DNA of 64,000 bases from JAEZDC01 sp036676415 (lineage in GTDB: Bacteria; Bacteroidota; Bacteroidia; Chitinophagales; Chitinophagaceae), in the NCBI GenBank assembly GCA_036676415.1, contig JAKFCX010000058.1, forward strand, positions 1 to 64,000, in the 5' to 3' direction. Positions within the stretch are counted from its first letter, which is position 1, and each line of letters begins with the position of its first letter. The position numbers and the translations under genes are program-made. Below the pieces are notes generated by a model, which did not search any database, was not told the DNA's origin, and worked only from the letters and a program-made list of their open reading frames with translations. Of the stretch, positions 8,995 through 18,767 are shown one piece after another.

Positions 8995-11900
8995 ATGAAA
9001 AAATTGCTACTCATTGCTTCCTATGCAATCTGCGGTGTTCTGCTGACTTCCGAAATTTTTGCCCAGCATACCCGCAAAAAAATTCAGACAGATGCCGATT
9101 TACAGGCTTTGGAAAAAAAGTTCCTTCATACGCCTACCGTAAAATCTATTGATGCAAATGGAGATGTTTTCCTGCAACGAAACATGGATGAATACCTGGG
9201 TGCAACCATTTTAAAAAACCGGAGTGCAGTTGACCCAAACCATGATTTTGGTGATGACCATAACAGCGAAGTACTGGCCGCTTTTTTAAACAGGCCTCAT
9301 CCAAGTGTAGCTACACTCACCCAATATTTTAACGATGCGGCAGCTGAGTTTGCTGTACCAGCAGTTTTGCTGATGGCCACTGCACAGGTGCAAAGTAACT
9401 GGACTCAGGTGAGTGAATCAATGTATGGCTCCTGGGGAGTGATGGGTATTATTGAAAATCCTTACACGCAGCAGATCTCACAGGCTGCAGGTTTATTGAA
9501 TGTTACTGCTGATGATATTAAGAATGATGCAAAAACAAACATCAGGGCTGCAGCGGCTTTGCTGAAGCAGTACCAGGGAAACAATCTATCACCAAACATT
9601 GAAGACTGGTTTGAAGCGGTAAGATCCTTAACTGGCCTGACCGACGAATCGATGAAAAAAAGTCTTGCTTTACGAATCTATGACGTAGTAAACAATGGCA
9701 GCAAAAGCATCACATTATGGGGTGAAATCATCAACCTCAATCCGATTCCTGTTTCACTTCCAAAATCGATCACGGAACCCGAGATAACAACTGCTGCAAG
9801 ATCTGCTTCAGTAGATTATCCAAATGCCATTGCCAACTTTACTACCTGCAATTTTAATAATCGTCCAATCGGTAGTGTTGTAAAATATTATTTCATCCAT
9901 TACATTGCCACGGGAACTTACCAGGGTGCCATCAGCTGGTTTAAGAACTGTACATCACAGGCAAGTGCACATTATGTTATCAGCAATAATGGCGAAGTGA
10001 ACCAGGTGGTAGCTGAAGATGACAGGGCATGGACACAAGGTGTTACCACCTACAACGATCTTGGCATTGGTGTAGAACACGAAGTACTGGCTTCCAACCT
10101 TGCGATGTGGGATAGTGATCCGATGTTAACTGCTGCAGCTAATCTATGCATCAACGTATGTAACAGACGTGGTATTCCAAAAACAAGGAGAGTGAACAAT
10201 GGTGACATGGGCATATACGGACATAGTGATGTAAAGGTTACTGACTGTCCGAACCTGACTGCAACAAGGTGGACCAATTTCCTGAATCGTTTGAACACTG
10301 TAAATGCTGCGGCACCTTTGCTGTACAGCGTTTCAAATCCTGGTGCAGGATCACAAGTAACGGCTACGTGGAAAGCCAACGTAGAACCAACTCTTTTGGG
10401 TTACCGTTTATATTATGCTACCAATGATGCGTTAACCAATTGGGCTTTGGCGGCTAACGAAACAACGCTAACCGCTGCAACCACATCAATCACCTTATCA
10501 CCAACGCAGTTTGTTGTGCCGCCATCACAGGATGTTTATCATTTCAAACTTACTGCAGTAGTAAGTAATGGTACCAACCCTGCTGTAGAAAGCAGTGGCA
10601 GTGATATTTATTCAAGATCATCCAATACTGCCGGGCCAACTGTATTGATCGTAGATGGCTTTGACAGAACTTCCGGATCATATACTGCATCTACTCATTC
10701 ATTTGTTGCCAGCTATTTTAAAGCACTTCGCAATAAGGCTAATTTACAGGTGAGCAGTGTTGCCAATGAAAGAGTGGAAGATGGTACAGTTCAGTTAAGT
10801 AATTATAATATGGTTGTTTGGTTTGTGGGTGATGAATCAACGAACAATATTCCATTATCTACCACTGAAAAAAGTGCGATCACTGCTTTTCTAAATGGTG
10901 GAGGTAAATTATTTATCAGTGGTTCTGAAGTTGCTTACAGTATCGGCCGAACTGCTTCAGCTCTTTACGATCCTGGTTTCATGAATAATTATTTGAAATC
11001 GGGGTATGTTTCAGATGGCGCTATTAGTTATTCCCCGGCTACCGGAATTGCAGCAACTCCTTTTGCTGGAATAACGATTCCTTTTGGAGTAGTTTATACA
11101 GAGGATTTTCCCGATGGCATTTCGGCAATGAACGGCTCCGTTAGCATCATGAGTTACAACGTAGCACCTTACCTGGCAGGCGTTGCTTACACCGGAACTT
11201 TTGGCAGTGGTACCACACCAGGTGCCCTCGTTTATCTCTCGTATACCCTGGAAACCGCTGCAGATTCTTCCATGGTAATGGCAATTGGAAAAACACTTGA
11301 TTACTTTGGTGTGTCCACGTTTACCATCGCTACAGCAAATGATGATGCGGCTACTGCACAAACAGCATCGGCAAAACGCATCAATGTGCTGAGCAACGAT
11401 TATGGCAATGGGGTGGCAATCAATCCTGCATCGTTGATCATTGTAACACCACCAGCGAATGGTACAGTAACAAAAGATAACAACGGTAATGTTACATATG
11501 TATCTAATCCTGCATTTGCCGGCAATGACAGCTATCAATATAAAGTACAGAACGTAAATGGACAGTTCTCGAATGTTGCAACTGTAAACCTGATCGTTGT
11601 TTCCGTATCTGGCTGCAATCCTTCAGCAATCGAAGTTGAAGACATGTTCCCTAAAAGAGACCTGAGAGGTGCATGGGTATCGACGGTATCAAACATTGAT
11701 TGGCCGTCATCCAGAACGCTTACTACTTCACAGGCACAGCTGGAGTTAATCAAGATTTTAGATACCCTTGCACGAACAGGTATCAACACGGTTTTTTTAC
11801 AAGTGAGACCAGAGTCTGATGCCCTGTATGCTTCTGCAATCGAACCATGGTCGTACTGGCTTACCAATGCACAAGGTACAGCACCGAATCCTTTATGGGA

Positions 11901-13596
11901 TCCGCTGGCATTTGCAGTTACAGAAGCTCATAAAAGAGGAATGGAACTGCATGCATGGCTCAATCCATATCGTGCAAAACAAAGTACACCCACACTGGCT
12001 GCTAATCATGTGGCAACGTTACATCCTGACTGGACATTTACTTCCGGTACGCTTACCATGTTAGACCCGGGTCTACCTCAAGTGAGAACACATCTTACAC
12101 AAGTGATCGCAGATATTGCTACGAGGTATGATATTGATGGAATTCATTTCGATGATTATTTCTATCCTTCAGCAGGTATGACCGGACAGGACAATACAAC
12201 CTATGCAAACAATAATCCAACAGGCATTGCTACCATTGAAGACTGGAGGAGAAACAATGTAAACCTGTTAATTGCAAAAGTATATGACACCATAGCAGTG
12301 ATCAATGCAGCATCAAATAAGAACATTGTATTTGGTGTGAGTCCTTTTGGTATCTGGAAAAGCGGAACACCTGCAGGCATTTCCGGCACATCTTCGTTCA
12401 GTGCTATGTATTGTGATCCGATTGCATGGTTACAGGCAGGAAAAGTGGATTATGTTGCCCCGCAGTTGTACTGGAAAATTACTGGTGCACAGGATTATGA
12501 TGCTTTGAGTAAATGGTGGAATGACCAGGGACTGGCTTACAACAGGTTTATATATCCCGGACTTGCATTATATAAAATGAGCGATGCAAATAACTGGGCC
12601 GCTACTGAAATTGAGAACCAGATCACACTGAACAGAAATCAGCAACATGACCAGGTGAAAGGGCAAATTTATTTTAGTACCAAACAGATAATGAGTGATG
12701 TGAAAGGCATCAAAACCTCACTTCAAAATATTCAACAACGTTATCGCTCTTTGGTTCCGGCATTGCCGTGGAAAGATGCTGTTTGTCCGAATGCTCCTGT
12801 GAATGTAAGGCAGGAAGCAGATACATTGAGATGGAACACACCTGCAGCAGCAGCTGATGGTGATCTTCCTAAGAAATACGTAGTGTATAAATTCAGTGAT
12901 GCAACACAGGCCAGCACTCATATAAATGATGGAACGAAGATCTATGCAATAGTGGCTGATAACAAACTGGGTTTACCACTTGCCGATGTTGTAAATAGTT
13001 ATTTTGTGGTTACCGCACTTGATAAAAACAATAACGAAAGTGAAGCCATTGTTGGTGTGGTACTTCCTGCTACAGGCCTTGAATTATTTTTGAAATCAGA
13101 GGACGAAAGGATTGTTATCAACTGGAAAACAATTACAGAAGTAAATACAAACTACTTCGAAGTGCAACGTAGCAATGACGGAAGGGATTTCACTACAATC
13201 GGTTCTGAACCTGCTGCAGGATACAGCAATGCTCCAAAAAATTACAGTAAGTATGACCAGTTATCTACAAGTGGAACTTATTATTATCGTATAAAACTGG
13301 TTGACAGGGATGGCAGGTTTAGCTATTCTGAAGTTAAGTCTACCATGTATGAAATGAATGGCAAAGAAATAACTGCAGGCCCGAATCCATTCAATTCACA
13401 GTTAGTGATCCGCAATGCAAAAGATGTGAGATCACTTGATGTGCTGGATATGTCTGGCAAACTGATCTTAAGAAATACTTATATGAATCGTTCACAGATC
13501 GTCCTTGAATGTAATCATCTGCCGGCAGGTGTTTACACGATTCGTATGATCAATTCAAAAGGATTTACTACTTACCTGAAAGTATCGAAACACTAA
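8995..13596 (+). CDS. Giant T9SS-secreted peptidoglycan hydrolase: lysozyme-like + Amidase_2 + GHL10
   Basis: A 1533-residue secreted protein. Order: signal peptide (1-24); lysozyme/SLT-like helical domain about 95-215, where the usual catalytic Glu position reads Gln (Q133 in AQVQSNW); Amidase_2 domain about 275-435 with zinc ligands H302, H410 and C418 (the H-H-C set of T7-lysozyme-type amidases, with the same 8-residue spacing between the last two); an Fn3-like domain; a ThuA/GATase-like domain about 545-775; a cadherin/Big-like domain about 780-870; a GHL10 (DUF187) glycosidase barrel about 886-1235 (LRGAWVSTVSNIDWPS, AWLNPYRA, DGIHFDDYFYP); an Fn3-like domain; and a T9SS type A sorting domain in the last 75 residues. 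The predicted action is removal of stem peptides followed by cutting of the bare glycan. A terminator follows directly. Confidence 0.88.
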   Translation: MKKLLLIASYAICGVLLTSEIFAQHTRKKIQTDADLQALEKKFLHTPTVKSIDANGDVFLQRNMDEYLGATILKNRSAVDPNHDFGDDHNSEVLAAFLNRPHPSVATLTQYFNDAAAEFAVPAVLLMATAQVQSNWTQVSESMYGSWGVMGIIENPYTQQISQAAGLLNVTADDIKNDAKTNIRAAAALLKQYQGNNLSPNIEDWFEAVRSLTGLTDESMKKSLALRIYDVVNNGSKSITLWGEIINLNPIPVSLPKSITEPEITTAARSASVDYPNAIANFTTCNFNNRPIGSVVKYYFIHYIATGTYQGAISWFKNCTSQASAHYVISNNGEVNQVVAEDDRAWTQGVTTYNDLGIGVEHEVLASNLAMWDSDPMLTAAANLCINVCNRRGIPKTRRVNNGDMGIYGHSDVKVTDCPNLTATRWTNFLNRLNTVNAAAPLLYSVSNPGAGSQVTATWKANVEPTLLGYRLYYATNDALTNWALAANETTLTAATTSITLSPTQFVVPPSQDVYHFKLTAVVSNGTNPAVESSGSDIYSRSSNTAGPTVLIVDGFDRTSGSYTASTHSFVASYFKALRNKANLQVSSVANERVEDGTVQLSNYNMVVWFVGDESTNNIPLSTTEKSAITAFLNGGGKLFISGSEVAYSIGRTASALYDPGFMNNYLKSGYVSDGAISYSPATGIAATPFAGITIPFGVVYTEDFPDGISAMNGSVSIMSYNVAPYLAGVAYTGTFGSGTTPGALVYLSYTLETAADSSMVMAIGKTLDYFGVSTFTIATANDDAATAQTASAKRINVLSNDYGNGVAINPASLIIVTPPANGTVTKDNNGNVTYVSNPAFAGNDSYQYKVQNVNGQFSNVATVNLIVVSVSGCNPSAIEVEDMFPKRDLRGAWVSTVSNIDWPSSRTLTTSQAQLELIKILDTLARTGINTVFLQVRPESDALYASAIEPWSYWLTNAQGTAPNPLWDPLAFAVTEAHKRGMELHAWLNPYRAKQSTPTLAANHVATLHPDWTFTSGTLTMLDPGLPQVRTHLTQVIADIATRYDIDGIHFDDYFYPSAGMTGQDNTTYANNNPTGIATIEDWRRNNVNLLIAKVYDTIAVINAASNKNIVFGVSPFGIWKSGTPAGISGTSSFSAMYCDPIAWLQAGKVDYVAPQLYWKITGAQDYDALSKWWNDQGLAYNRFIYPGLALYKMSDANNWAATEIENQITLNRNQQHDQVKGQIYFSTKQIMSDVKGIKTSLQNIQQRYRSLVPALPWKDAVCPNAPVNVRQEADTLRWNTPAAAADGDLPKKYVVYKFSDATQASTHINDGTKIYAIVADNKLGLPLADVVNSYFVVTALDKNNNESEAIVGVVLPATGLELFLKSEDERIVINWKTITEVNTNYFEVQRSNDGRDFTTIGSEPAAGYSNAPKNYSKYDQLSTSGTYYYRIKLVDRDGRFSYSEVKSTMYEMNGKEITAGPNPFNSQLVIRNAKDVRSLDVLDMSGKLILRNTYMNRSQIVLECNHLPAGVYTIRMINSKGFTTYLKVSKH

Positions 13597-13604
13597 TTTT
13601 AAAA

Positions 13605-13640
13605 GCAGGTCAGTAACAGAAACAATTACTGGCCTGTTTT
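13605..13640 (+). terminator. Rho-independent terminator after the amidase/GHL10 gene
   Basis: An 11-pair stem, CAGGTCAGTAA against TTACTGGCCTG with one T-G wobble, has a loop of about 9 bases and is followed by TTTT. It starts 9 bases after the stop codon. Confidence 0.7.
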
Positions 13641-13674
13641 ATAAATATCTGGTTGCAGTGTAAAGAAATGAAAG

Positions 13675-13705
13675 TTGAGACAGCATTGCAGCTGGCTTAA
13701 TTTCG
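13675..13705 (+). promoter_or_regulatory. Candidate promoter of the nucleoid-associated protein gene
   Basis: TTG at 13675-13677, a 20-base spacer, then TAATTTCG at 13698-13705, one mismatch from TAnnTTTG. The ATG at 13723 is 18 bases further. This argues that the TTG at 13675 is a -33 element and not an alternative start codon. Confidence 0.35.
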
Positions 13706-13722
13706 GAAAAATTAATAGAAAA

Positions 13723-14763
13723 ATGGATCTCGACTTCAGCAATATCAGCATAGATCATCTTATTACACATTTTGTAGGTAACAAGGGAAAAGATGAAAAG
13801 ATAAAGCTGAGTGAAATTGAAACAGACATCAAAGACGATACGCTGGATATGGTGATCAAATACTTTTTCTCCAGCTTAAATTTTGATGAACATCACCAAT
13901 TCAGTCACCCGGTTGAACTGGAGATGAACGAGATGTACCAGGTAGCGAAGAAACTTTTTACTTCAACAAAACGTTTCACAGAAAATTCACAGGCCATCGC
14001 TAACCTTTTATACCTGTACAGTAACCATCCCAGGATCAAAGCTGGTGAATTGCATGTGGCTGTATTTTCCAACCTTGTGATAGGCGAAAAGAAAGTAAAT
14101 GCGATTGGCATTTACAAATCAGAAAATCATATTCCCTACCTTAAAATGAACAAGGTGAGCGGACAGTATAATATTAAACATGACAGAGGTTATGCTGTTG
14201 ATAAGATAGATAAAGCTTGTTTAATTATTGAGAGGAACGCAGACAGTGGTTATGAAATATTACTGGGTAATGGTAACCACAAAGAGGAAGCACAGTATTG
14301 GAAGGATGAGTTTCTGCAGGTAAAACCGGTGAGCGACAGCTACCATTATACCAGTAATCTTTTATCGGTGGCAAAGAATTTTATTACTGAAGAATTGTCT
14401 AAATACGAGGTAGACAAGACTACCCAGGTAACATACCTGAACAAATCAGTTGAATATTTTAAAGACAACGACACTTTTAACATCAGCAATTTCCAGGAAC
14501 AGGTATTTAATGATGAGGAGATCATAGAGAAATTCCAGCAGTTTGGATCTTCATTTACAACAGCGAATAATATGGAGATCGCAGACAATTTTGATATCTC
14601 GGCCCAGGCATTGCGTAAGCAACAACGCATATTTAAAAGTGTGCTCAAGCTGGATAAAAACTTTCATGTTTACATTCATGGCAATACAGATCTTATTGAG
14701 AAAGGGTTTGATGAAGGAAAAGGCAAGCACTATTATAAGATTTATTTTGAGCAGGAACAGTAA
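13723..14763 (+). CDS. Nucleoid-associated protein, NdpA/YejK family
   Basis: A 346-residue cytoplasmic protein of the 37-kDa nucleoid-associated (NdpA, pfam04245) family, whose E. coli member YejK associates with the nucleoid. Visible hallmarks are the N-terminal DFSNISIDHLITHFVGNK, the central SGELHVAVFSN-like strand (AGELHVAVFSNLVIG), IGIYKSENHIPYLK, and the region around YWKDEFLQVKP. The open frame could start at a TTG 48 bases upstream, but the ATG at 13723 fits the family start better and leaves room for a promoter. It stands alone between a terminator and a convergent protease gene. Confidence 0.82.
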   Translation: MDLDFSNISIDHLITHFVGNKGKDEKIKLSEIETDIKDDTLDMVIKYFFSSLNFDEHHQFSHPVELEMNEMYQVAKKLFTSTKRFTENSQAIANLLYLYSNHPRIKAGELHVAVFSNLVIGEKKVNAIGIYKSENHIPYLKMNKVSGQYNIKHDRGYAVDKIDKACLIIERNADSGYEILLGNGNHKEEAQYWKDEFLQVKPVSDSYHYTSNLLSVAKNFITEELSKYEVDKTTQVTYLNKSVEYFKDNDTFNISNFQEQVFNDEEIIEKFQQFGSSFTTANNMEIADNFDISAQALRKQQRIFKSVLKLDKNFHVYIHGNTDLIEKGFDEGKGKHYYKIYFEQEQ

Positions 14764-14780
14764 GCCTGTTGAAGATTTTT

Positions 14781-15584
14781 TTATTTACTCTGCGTCATCT
14801 TCCTTTCTCTCTTCTTAATAACTAATGTAGTTGCATTTATCTCAAGCGGTATTCCCTTTCTTTTCTTATAAATAATAGTTACTGCAATGATCAATACAAT
14901 CGTTATCGTTCTAAAAATATTAGGATAAATCCCGCCCAATGCATTATCGCTGATATTAAACATTTCCCAGGCAAGATTCATCAATAAATGAAGCATAACA
15001 GGCACCCACAAATTATAGTTCCATTCTACGTATGTCCATGCAAAAAGAATAGCCCCTAAAAAAGTTACGAGGAATATGCCGAGCAATTCATCAAACTCAT
15101 TGCTTTGATATAAATGTATTATTCCAAAAAGCAAAGCCCCTAGAAAAACAGCTGGTAAAAACCCAATTGATGTGTGTTGATAGACCTGTCCAAACAGAAA
15201 ACCCCTGAAATAAAGTTCTTCAAAAAAAGCTGCAGCAAGTATCGCAACTAATATCCTGTTTAACGTAACACCTGTATTGAGATCAAATACCAATGCAAAG
15301 CCAGCAAACATGGGTAGAGTACATATCAACGCAAATATTGTAGCCTTAATAAAGCTTTTATTTAAACCAATATTTCTAAAAAAGCTCTTTGGGCCATGCA
15401 TTAACCATACGGCAACAAAAATGGGGATGCCGACAATAATATATGTGATGATGTGACTTATTCCCAACTGATTTATTGCAACATTCAGTGAAGTTCTAAG
15501 TGTTTTGAAATATGCATCATCAATGAAATAGTGTATCGTAAATGCAATGAGAGTGATCAAAGCAATTCTAAACGTTTTGCTCAT
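14781..15584 (-). CDS. CPBP family intramembrane metalloprotease (CAAX/Abi)
   Basis: A polytopic inner-membrane protein of 267 residues with about eight hydrophobic segments. It carries the complete CPBP motif set: E122-E123-x3-R127 (FEELYFRG), F153-x3-H157 (LLFGIIH), and H199-x3-N203 (HLLMN). These residues form the active site in this Rce1-like family. Substrates are unknown; relatives process prenylated proteins in eukaryotes and serve in bacteriocin immunity or envelope signalling in bacteria. The ATG at 15584 is preferred to a TTG 11 codons upstream. It ends 17 bases from the convergent NdpA gene. Confidence 0.85.
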   Translation of the reverse strand: MSKTFRIALITLIAFTIHYFIDDAYFKTLRTSLNVAINQLGISHIITYIIVGIPIFVAVWLMHGPKSFFRNIGLNKSFIKATIFALICTLPMFAGFALVFDLNTGVTLNRILVAILAAAFFEELYFRGFLFGQVYQHTSIGFLPAVFLGALLFGIIHLYQSNEFDELLGIFLVTFLGAILFAWTYVEWNYNLWVPVMLHLLMNLAWEMFNISDNALGGIYPNIFRTITIVLIIAVTIIYKKRKGIPLEINATTLVIKKRERKMTQSK

Positions 15585-15644
15585 AAACAGTTTTTGTAAC
15601 ACTGTTGTACGTGGCAAAAGTTAAAATGTTACACTAAACGAAAA

Positions 15645-17711
15645 TTACTGGTCAGTAGCGATCTTTTCGATCCTGATCCGTGCATCAACAGCGATTAACG
15701 TATTATTACAACCCATCAATGGATTGATGTCCATTTCTGTTATACGTGGAGCTACTGAAATTAATGCACTCACTTTCATTATATTTTCAATAAGCAGTGA
15801 TTCAGACACACCGGTTTTTCCTCTCACTCCTTTAAGTACAGGATAGGACCTCAGCCGTTTTATCATGCTGGTAGCTTCCTCCTTTCCAACTGGCACCAGG
15901 GCACAGGAAACATCTTTGAAGACTTCTATAAATATCCCGCCGAGACCACACAATACCTGGTGGCCAAAAGCTCCTTCTGCTTTTGCTCCAATATATATTT
16001 CTATTCCGCTGATCTGCTGTTGAATCAACACAGCTGATGCATTTTCAATACACATCAACTCTTCGAAAGCTGCTCGTACAGCATCTGCATTTTGCAACGA
16101 AGTGATCACTCCTCCTACATCCGATTTATGTAATGGGCCTACCACCTTCATCACAACAGGAAAACCCAGCATCTCTGCCTTTGCAACTGCTTCTGTTTTT
16201 GAGGATACAATATGTTCCGCAACAGTTGATATGCCTGATGCTTCCAATAATCTTTTTACATCAGCCGGGTCCAGGTAACCTGGTTTAGCCTCATCAACAA
16301 TATTTCTTATCGCCTTCTTATCGATGTGAAGTATTTCGCCTGTTTCGAAAGGCTGGTGCATTTTATTTATTCTGGACAAAACATAACCGAACGATACTTC
16401 ATCTGTAAAATTTACATGACCCTTCGATTGAAAATGACTCACCTCTTCTGCTGCCTGGATAGCTGAAGGTAGTATTGGAAAAACAGGCTTGGTGCCTGAC
16501 TGCATTTTTTGGTGCAGCACAAGATAAACATCATCAACTCTCCACATACCAGTTGTGCCAAATACTACCACTGCACCATCGATTTCATCGAATTCGTTTT
16601 CCACGTAGTCTAATATCTCGCCTAGCTGTTGTGCATTACCGGTGGCCAAAAAGTCTATCGGGTTGGCTACTGAAGAACCAGGATGAAGTTTCATCAGCAA
16701 CTCTTCTGCTTTTGCACCATTTAGCTGTGGCACTTTCATTCCTCCCCTGGTTAGAATATCTGTTAACATGATGCCAGGTCCACCTGCATGTGTAATCACA
16801 GCAATACGATCTCCCCTTAATGGTTTGATGCTGAAAATTGCGGCAGCATATACCAGTTCTATACGGCTGTAACACCTGAACACTCCAGCTTTGCGGAATA
16901 ATGCATTTACTGCAGTATCAGAACCTGCCAATGCACCTGTGTGAGATGATGCTGCCCTGCTACCGGCTTCAGTGTATCCGGCTTTAATTGCAGCAATACG
17001 ACATCCTTTTTTTACCAATGAACGGGCATGTTCTAGAAATCTTGCCGGATCTTCAACCTGCTCCATATAAAGCAGTTTTATCCTGGAGCTTTTATTAATA
17101 TCAAAACTATTATCCCAATATTCCAGTACATCTTCGATACCGATCTGCACACTGTTACCAATCGAAAAAATATCCCGGAACTTTAAACCTCGTGGAATGG
17201 CCATCTCTAAAAGATATACCATGGTTGCACCAGAAGCGGAAACACAATCACAGCCAGCAGCATCATATTCCGGAATGGGGCCTGCAAAAACACCTTTATA
17301 CTTTTCGGTGATAACTCCAATGCAATTCGGACCAATCAGACATCCGTTTACTGAATTAACGATTTCAAGACAACGTTGCTGAAGCAGTTTTCCCTCCTCA
17401 CCTGCTTCGCCGAAACCGGCAGAAAAAATAATAAAAGCTTTGCAGTTCTTTTGGTAAGCCAGTATTTCCATTATTGAAGGAACATTGGCTGCTGCAACAG
17501 CTATGATGGCCAGGTTAACATCAGGCAATGCATTACAATCAGCATAGCATTGTACACCATCTATTGGAGGTAGTTTTGGATTAACACCATATAGTGCACC
17601 TTTAAAACCATGATCAATTATATTCTTCAGCACTTTACCGCCGGGTTTCGAAGTATCGTTCGAAGCACCAATCACTACAATCGAATCAGGGGATAATAAG
17701 AAACGGTTCAT
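15645..17711 (-). CDS. Acetate/acyl-CoA ligase (ADP-forming), fused alpha-beta subunits
   Basis: A 688-residue cytoplasmic enzyme joining both subunits of ADP-forming acyl-CoA synthetase. Residues about 1-130 are the CoA-binding Rossmann domain (IVVIGASNDTSKPGGKVLKN). About 145-460 are the succinyl-CoA-ligase-like domains, with the phosphorylated histidine H257 in ASSHTGALAGSD. About 470-688 are an ATP-grasp domain (FPVVMKVVGPLHKSDVGGV, and the end ITEMDINPLM). It interconverts acyl-CoA, ADP and phosphate with acid, CoA and ATP. There is no GNAT domain, so it is not a Pat-type protein acetyltransferase. It is monocistronic, with no metabolic partner nearby that would fix the substrate. Confidence 0.9.
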   Translation of the reverse strand: MNRFLLSPDSIVVIGASNDTSKPGGKVLKNIIDHGFKGALYGVNPKLPPIDGVQCYADCNALPDVNLAIIAVAAANVPSIMEILAYQKNCKAFIIFSAGFGEAGEEGKLLQQRCLEIVNSVNGCLIGPNCIGVITEKYKGVFAGPIPEYDAAGCDCVSASGATMVYLLEMAIPRGLKFRDIFSIGNSVQIGIEDVLEYWDNSFDINKSSRIKLLYMEQVEDPARFLEHARSLVKKGCRIAAIKAGYTEAGSRAASSHTGALAGSDTAVNALFRKAGVFRCYSRIELVYAAAIFSIKPLRGDRIAVITHAGGPGIMLTDILTRGGMKVPQLNGAKAEELLMKLHPGSSVANPIDFLATGNAQQLGEILDYVENEFDEIDGAVVVFGTTGMWRVDDVYLVLHQKMQSGTKPVFPILPSAIQAAEEVSHFQSKGHVNFTDEVSFGYVLSRINKMHQPFETGEILHIDKKAIRNIVDEAKPGYLDPADVKRLLEASGISTVAEHIVSSKTEAVAKAEMLGFPVVMKVVGPLHKSDVGGVITSLQNADAVRAAFEELMCIENASAVLIQQQISGIEIYIGAKAEGAFGHQVLCGLGGIFIEVFKDVSCALVPVGKEEATSMIKRLRSYPVLKGVRGKTGVSESLLIENIMKVSALISVAPRITEMDINPLMGCNNTLIAVDARIRIEKIATDQ

Positions 17712-17808
17712 AAGGAAATATCAGGCAATATACCGCTACCCGATTCCAAAAAAATTGACTGCCGTCATCAAAAGAATGAGTCAGGCGATCCAAAAATATT
17801 TTCGCAAT

Positions 17809-17839
17809 AAAAAAAAGAGAGAAGCTTAATGCTTCTCTC
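17809..17839 (-). terminator. Rho-independent terminator of the first SusCD operon
   Basis: A perfect 9-pair stem (GAGAGAAGC against GCTTCTCTC) with loop TTAAT. On the minus strand it is followed by a run of eight T residues. It lies about 30 bases after the stop of the lipoprotein gene at 17868 and closes the leftward operon that begins at 23241. Confidence 0.85.
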
Positions 17840-17867
17840 AATGTAATTAAACCTGTTTAGCCGTGCT

Positions 17868-18749
17868 TTACCTGGCAAGTTTTACTGTATAGAGGTTTGG
17901 TGCATAACCCACACCAAAAATGCCGAGCCTTCCTTTAATTACAATCGTTTGATTGCAAAATGAAAATGTTCCTACTACACCACCAGCTGCACTGGCTAAT
18001 CCGAAAGGTTGTCCGTTAGCACCCGTGAATAACACACCAGCGTTACCTCCTGCATTTTGCGTTGCCTGGGTAACTTTTCTATCATTCAGATCAGTCCAGT
18101 CGAGTTTGAATGTAAGATCATTCCATCCATCATTAAAAATATTTGCTATCACGATATTGGCAGTAGTGGGGCTTGTTAAAGTAGCAGACTTGACCGTTGT
18201 TGAATAAAGATCATCGAATACACCGGCAAGCGTATCTCTGGTTCTTGTATAATCACCCAGCAAATCCTGCAAACTGGTATTGATCTCACCTTCAAAGCAA
18301 GGTCCACGCATTAGCAAAGTGAAGATTTGATTTACCTCAATCGGAGCAACACCTCCTTTATCAGTTGATTCAATCTTAAAGAGAAGTGTGTCTTTTCTTC
18401 CTGCAGTGTATTGGGCAAAATTTCCAGTTACTACAATACTGTCAAGAACTTTTCCTGCAGGAATGATAAAAGAGGTTTTGTTTACAGTATAGTGTGTTCC
18501 CTGTACAGCACCTGTAGGTGACGTTACTGTAATATTCACTGTTCGATCAACACTTGCCACCGTAGTAATACCAATTGGAATCTTGTAGATTTCCCCGGGT
18601 GCATTTATAAAATAATTTCCAGAAGATATCATTGCAAAGTGAGCACGTTGTTCCGGTGTAGTAATTACATCACCTTTTCTGCAAGCAACAAGTGAAATGG
18701 CTATGCAGAATAAAGAGAACGCAAACCATTTGATGTTATTCTTTATCAT
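17868..18749 (-). CDS. SusE-position surface lipoprotein with Calx-beta/DUF4843-like domain
   Basis: A 293-residue lipoprotein: signal sequence with lipobox SLVAC at about residue 23. Residues about 35-140 look like the Ig-like/Calx-beta (DUF1735/DUF4843) domains seen in SusE-position proteins (VNITVTSPTGAVQGTHYTV, FIIPAGKVLDSIVV). The C-terminal half is beta-rich, with two Cys residues, and unassigned. It is third in a SusC-SusD-lipoprotein operon, 18 bases after SusD, and is expected to sit on the outer surface and bind the transported ligand. The exact family is uncertain. Confidence 0.75.
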   Translation of the reverse strand: MIKNNIKWFAFSLFCIAISLVACRKGDVITTPEQRAHFAMISSGNYFINAPGEIYKIPIGITTVASVDRTVNITVTSPTGAVQGTHYTVNKTSFIIPAGKVLDSIVVTGNFAQYTAGRKDTLLFKIESTDKGGVAPIEVNQIFTLLMRGPCFEGEINTSLQDLLGDYTRTRDTLAGVFDDLYSTTVKSATLTSPTTANIVIANIFNDGWNDLTFKLDWTDLNDRKVTQATQNAGGNAGVLFTGANGQPFGLASAAGGVVGTFSFCNQTIVIKGRLGIFGVGYAPNLYTVKLAR

Positions 18750-18767
18750 GAGTTGTTTTATTTTAAA

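Noticed and set aside
15645..17711. Pat-type protein acetyltransferase
   Set aside because: The CoA-ligase parts are present but the C-terminal GNAT domain is absent.
17809..17839. Hairpin as a mobile-element end
   Set aside because: Followed by an eight-T run next to the operon end and with no transposase; it is a terminator.
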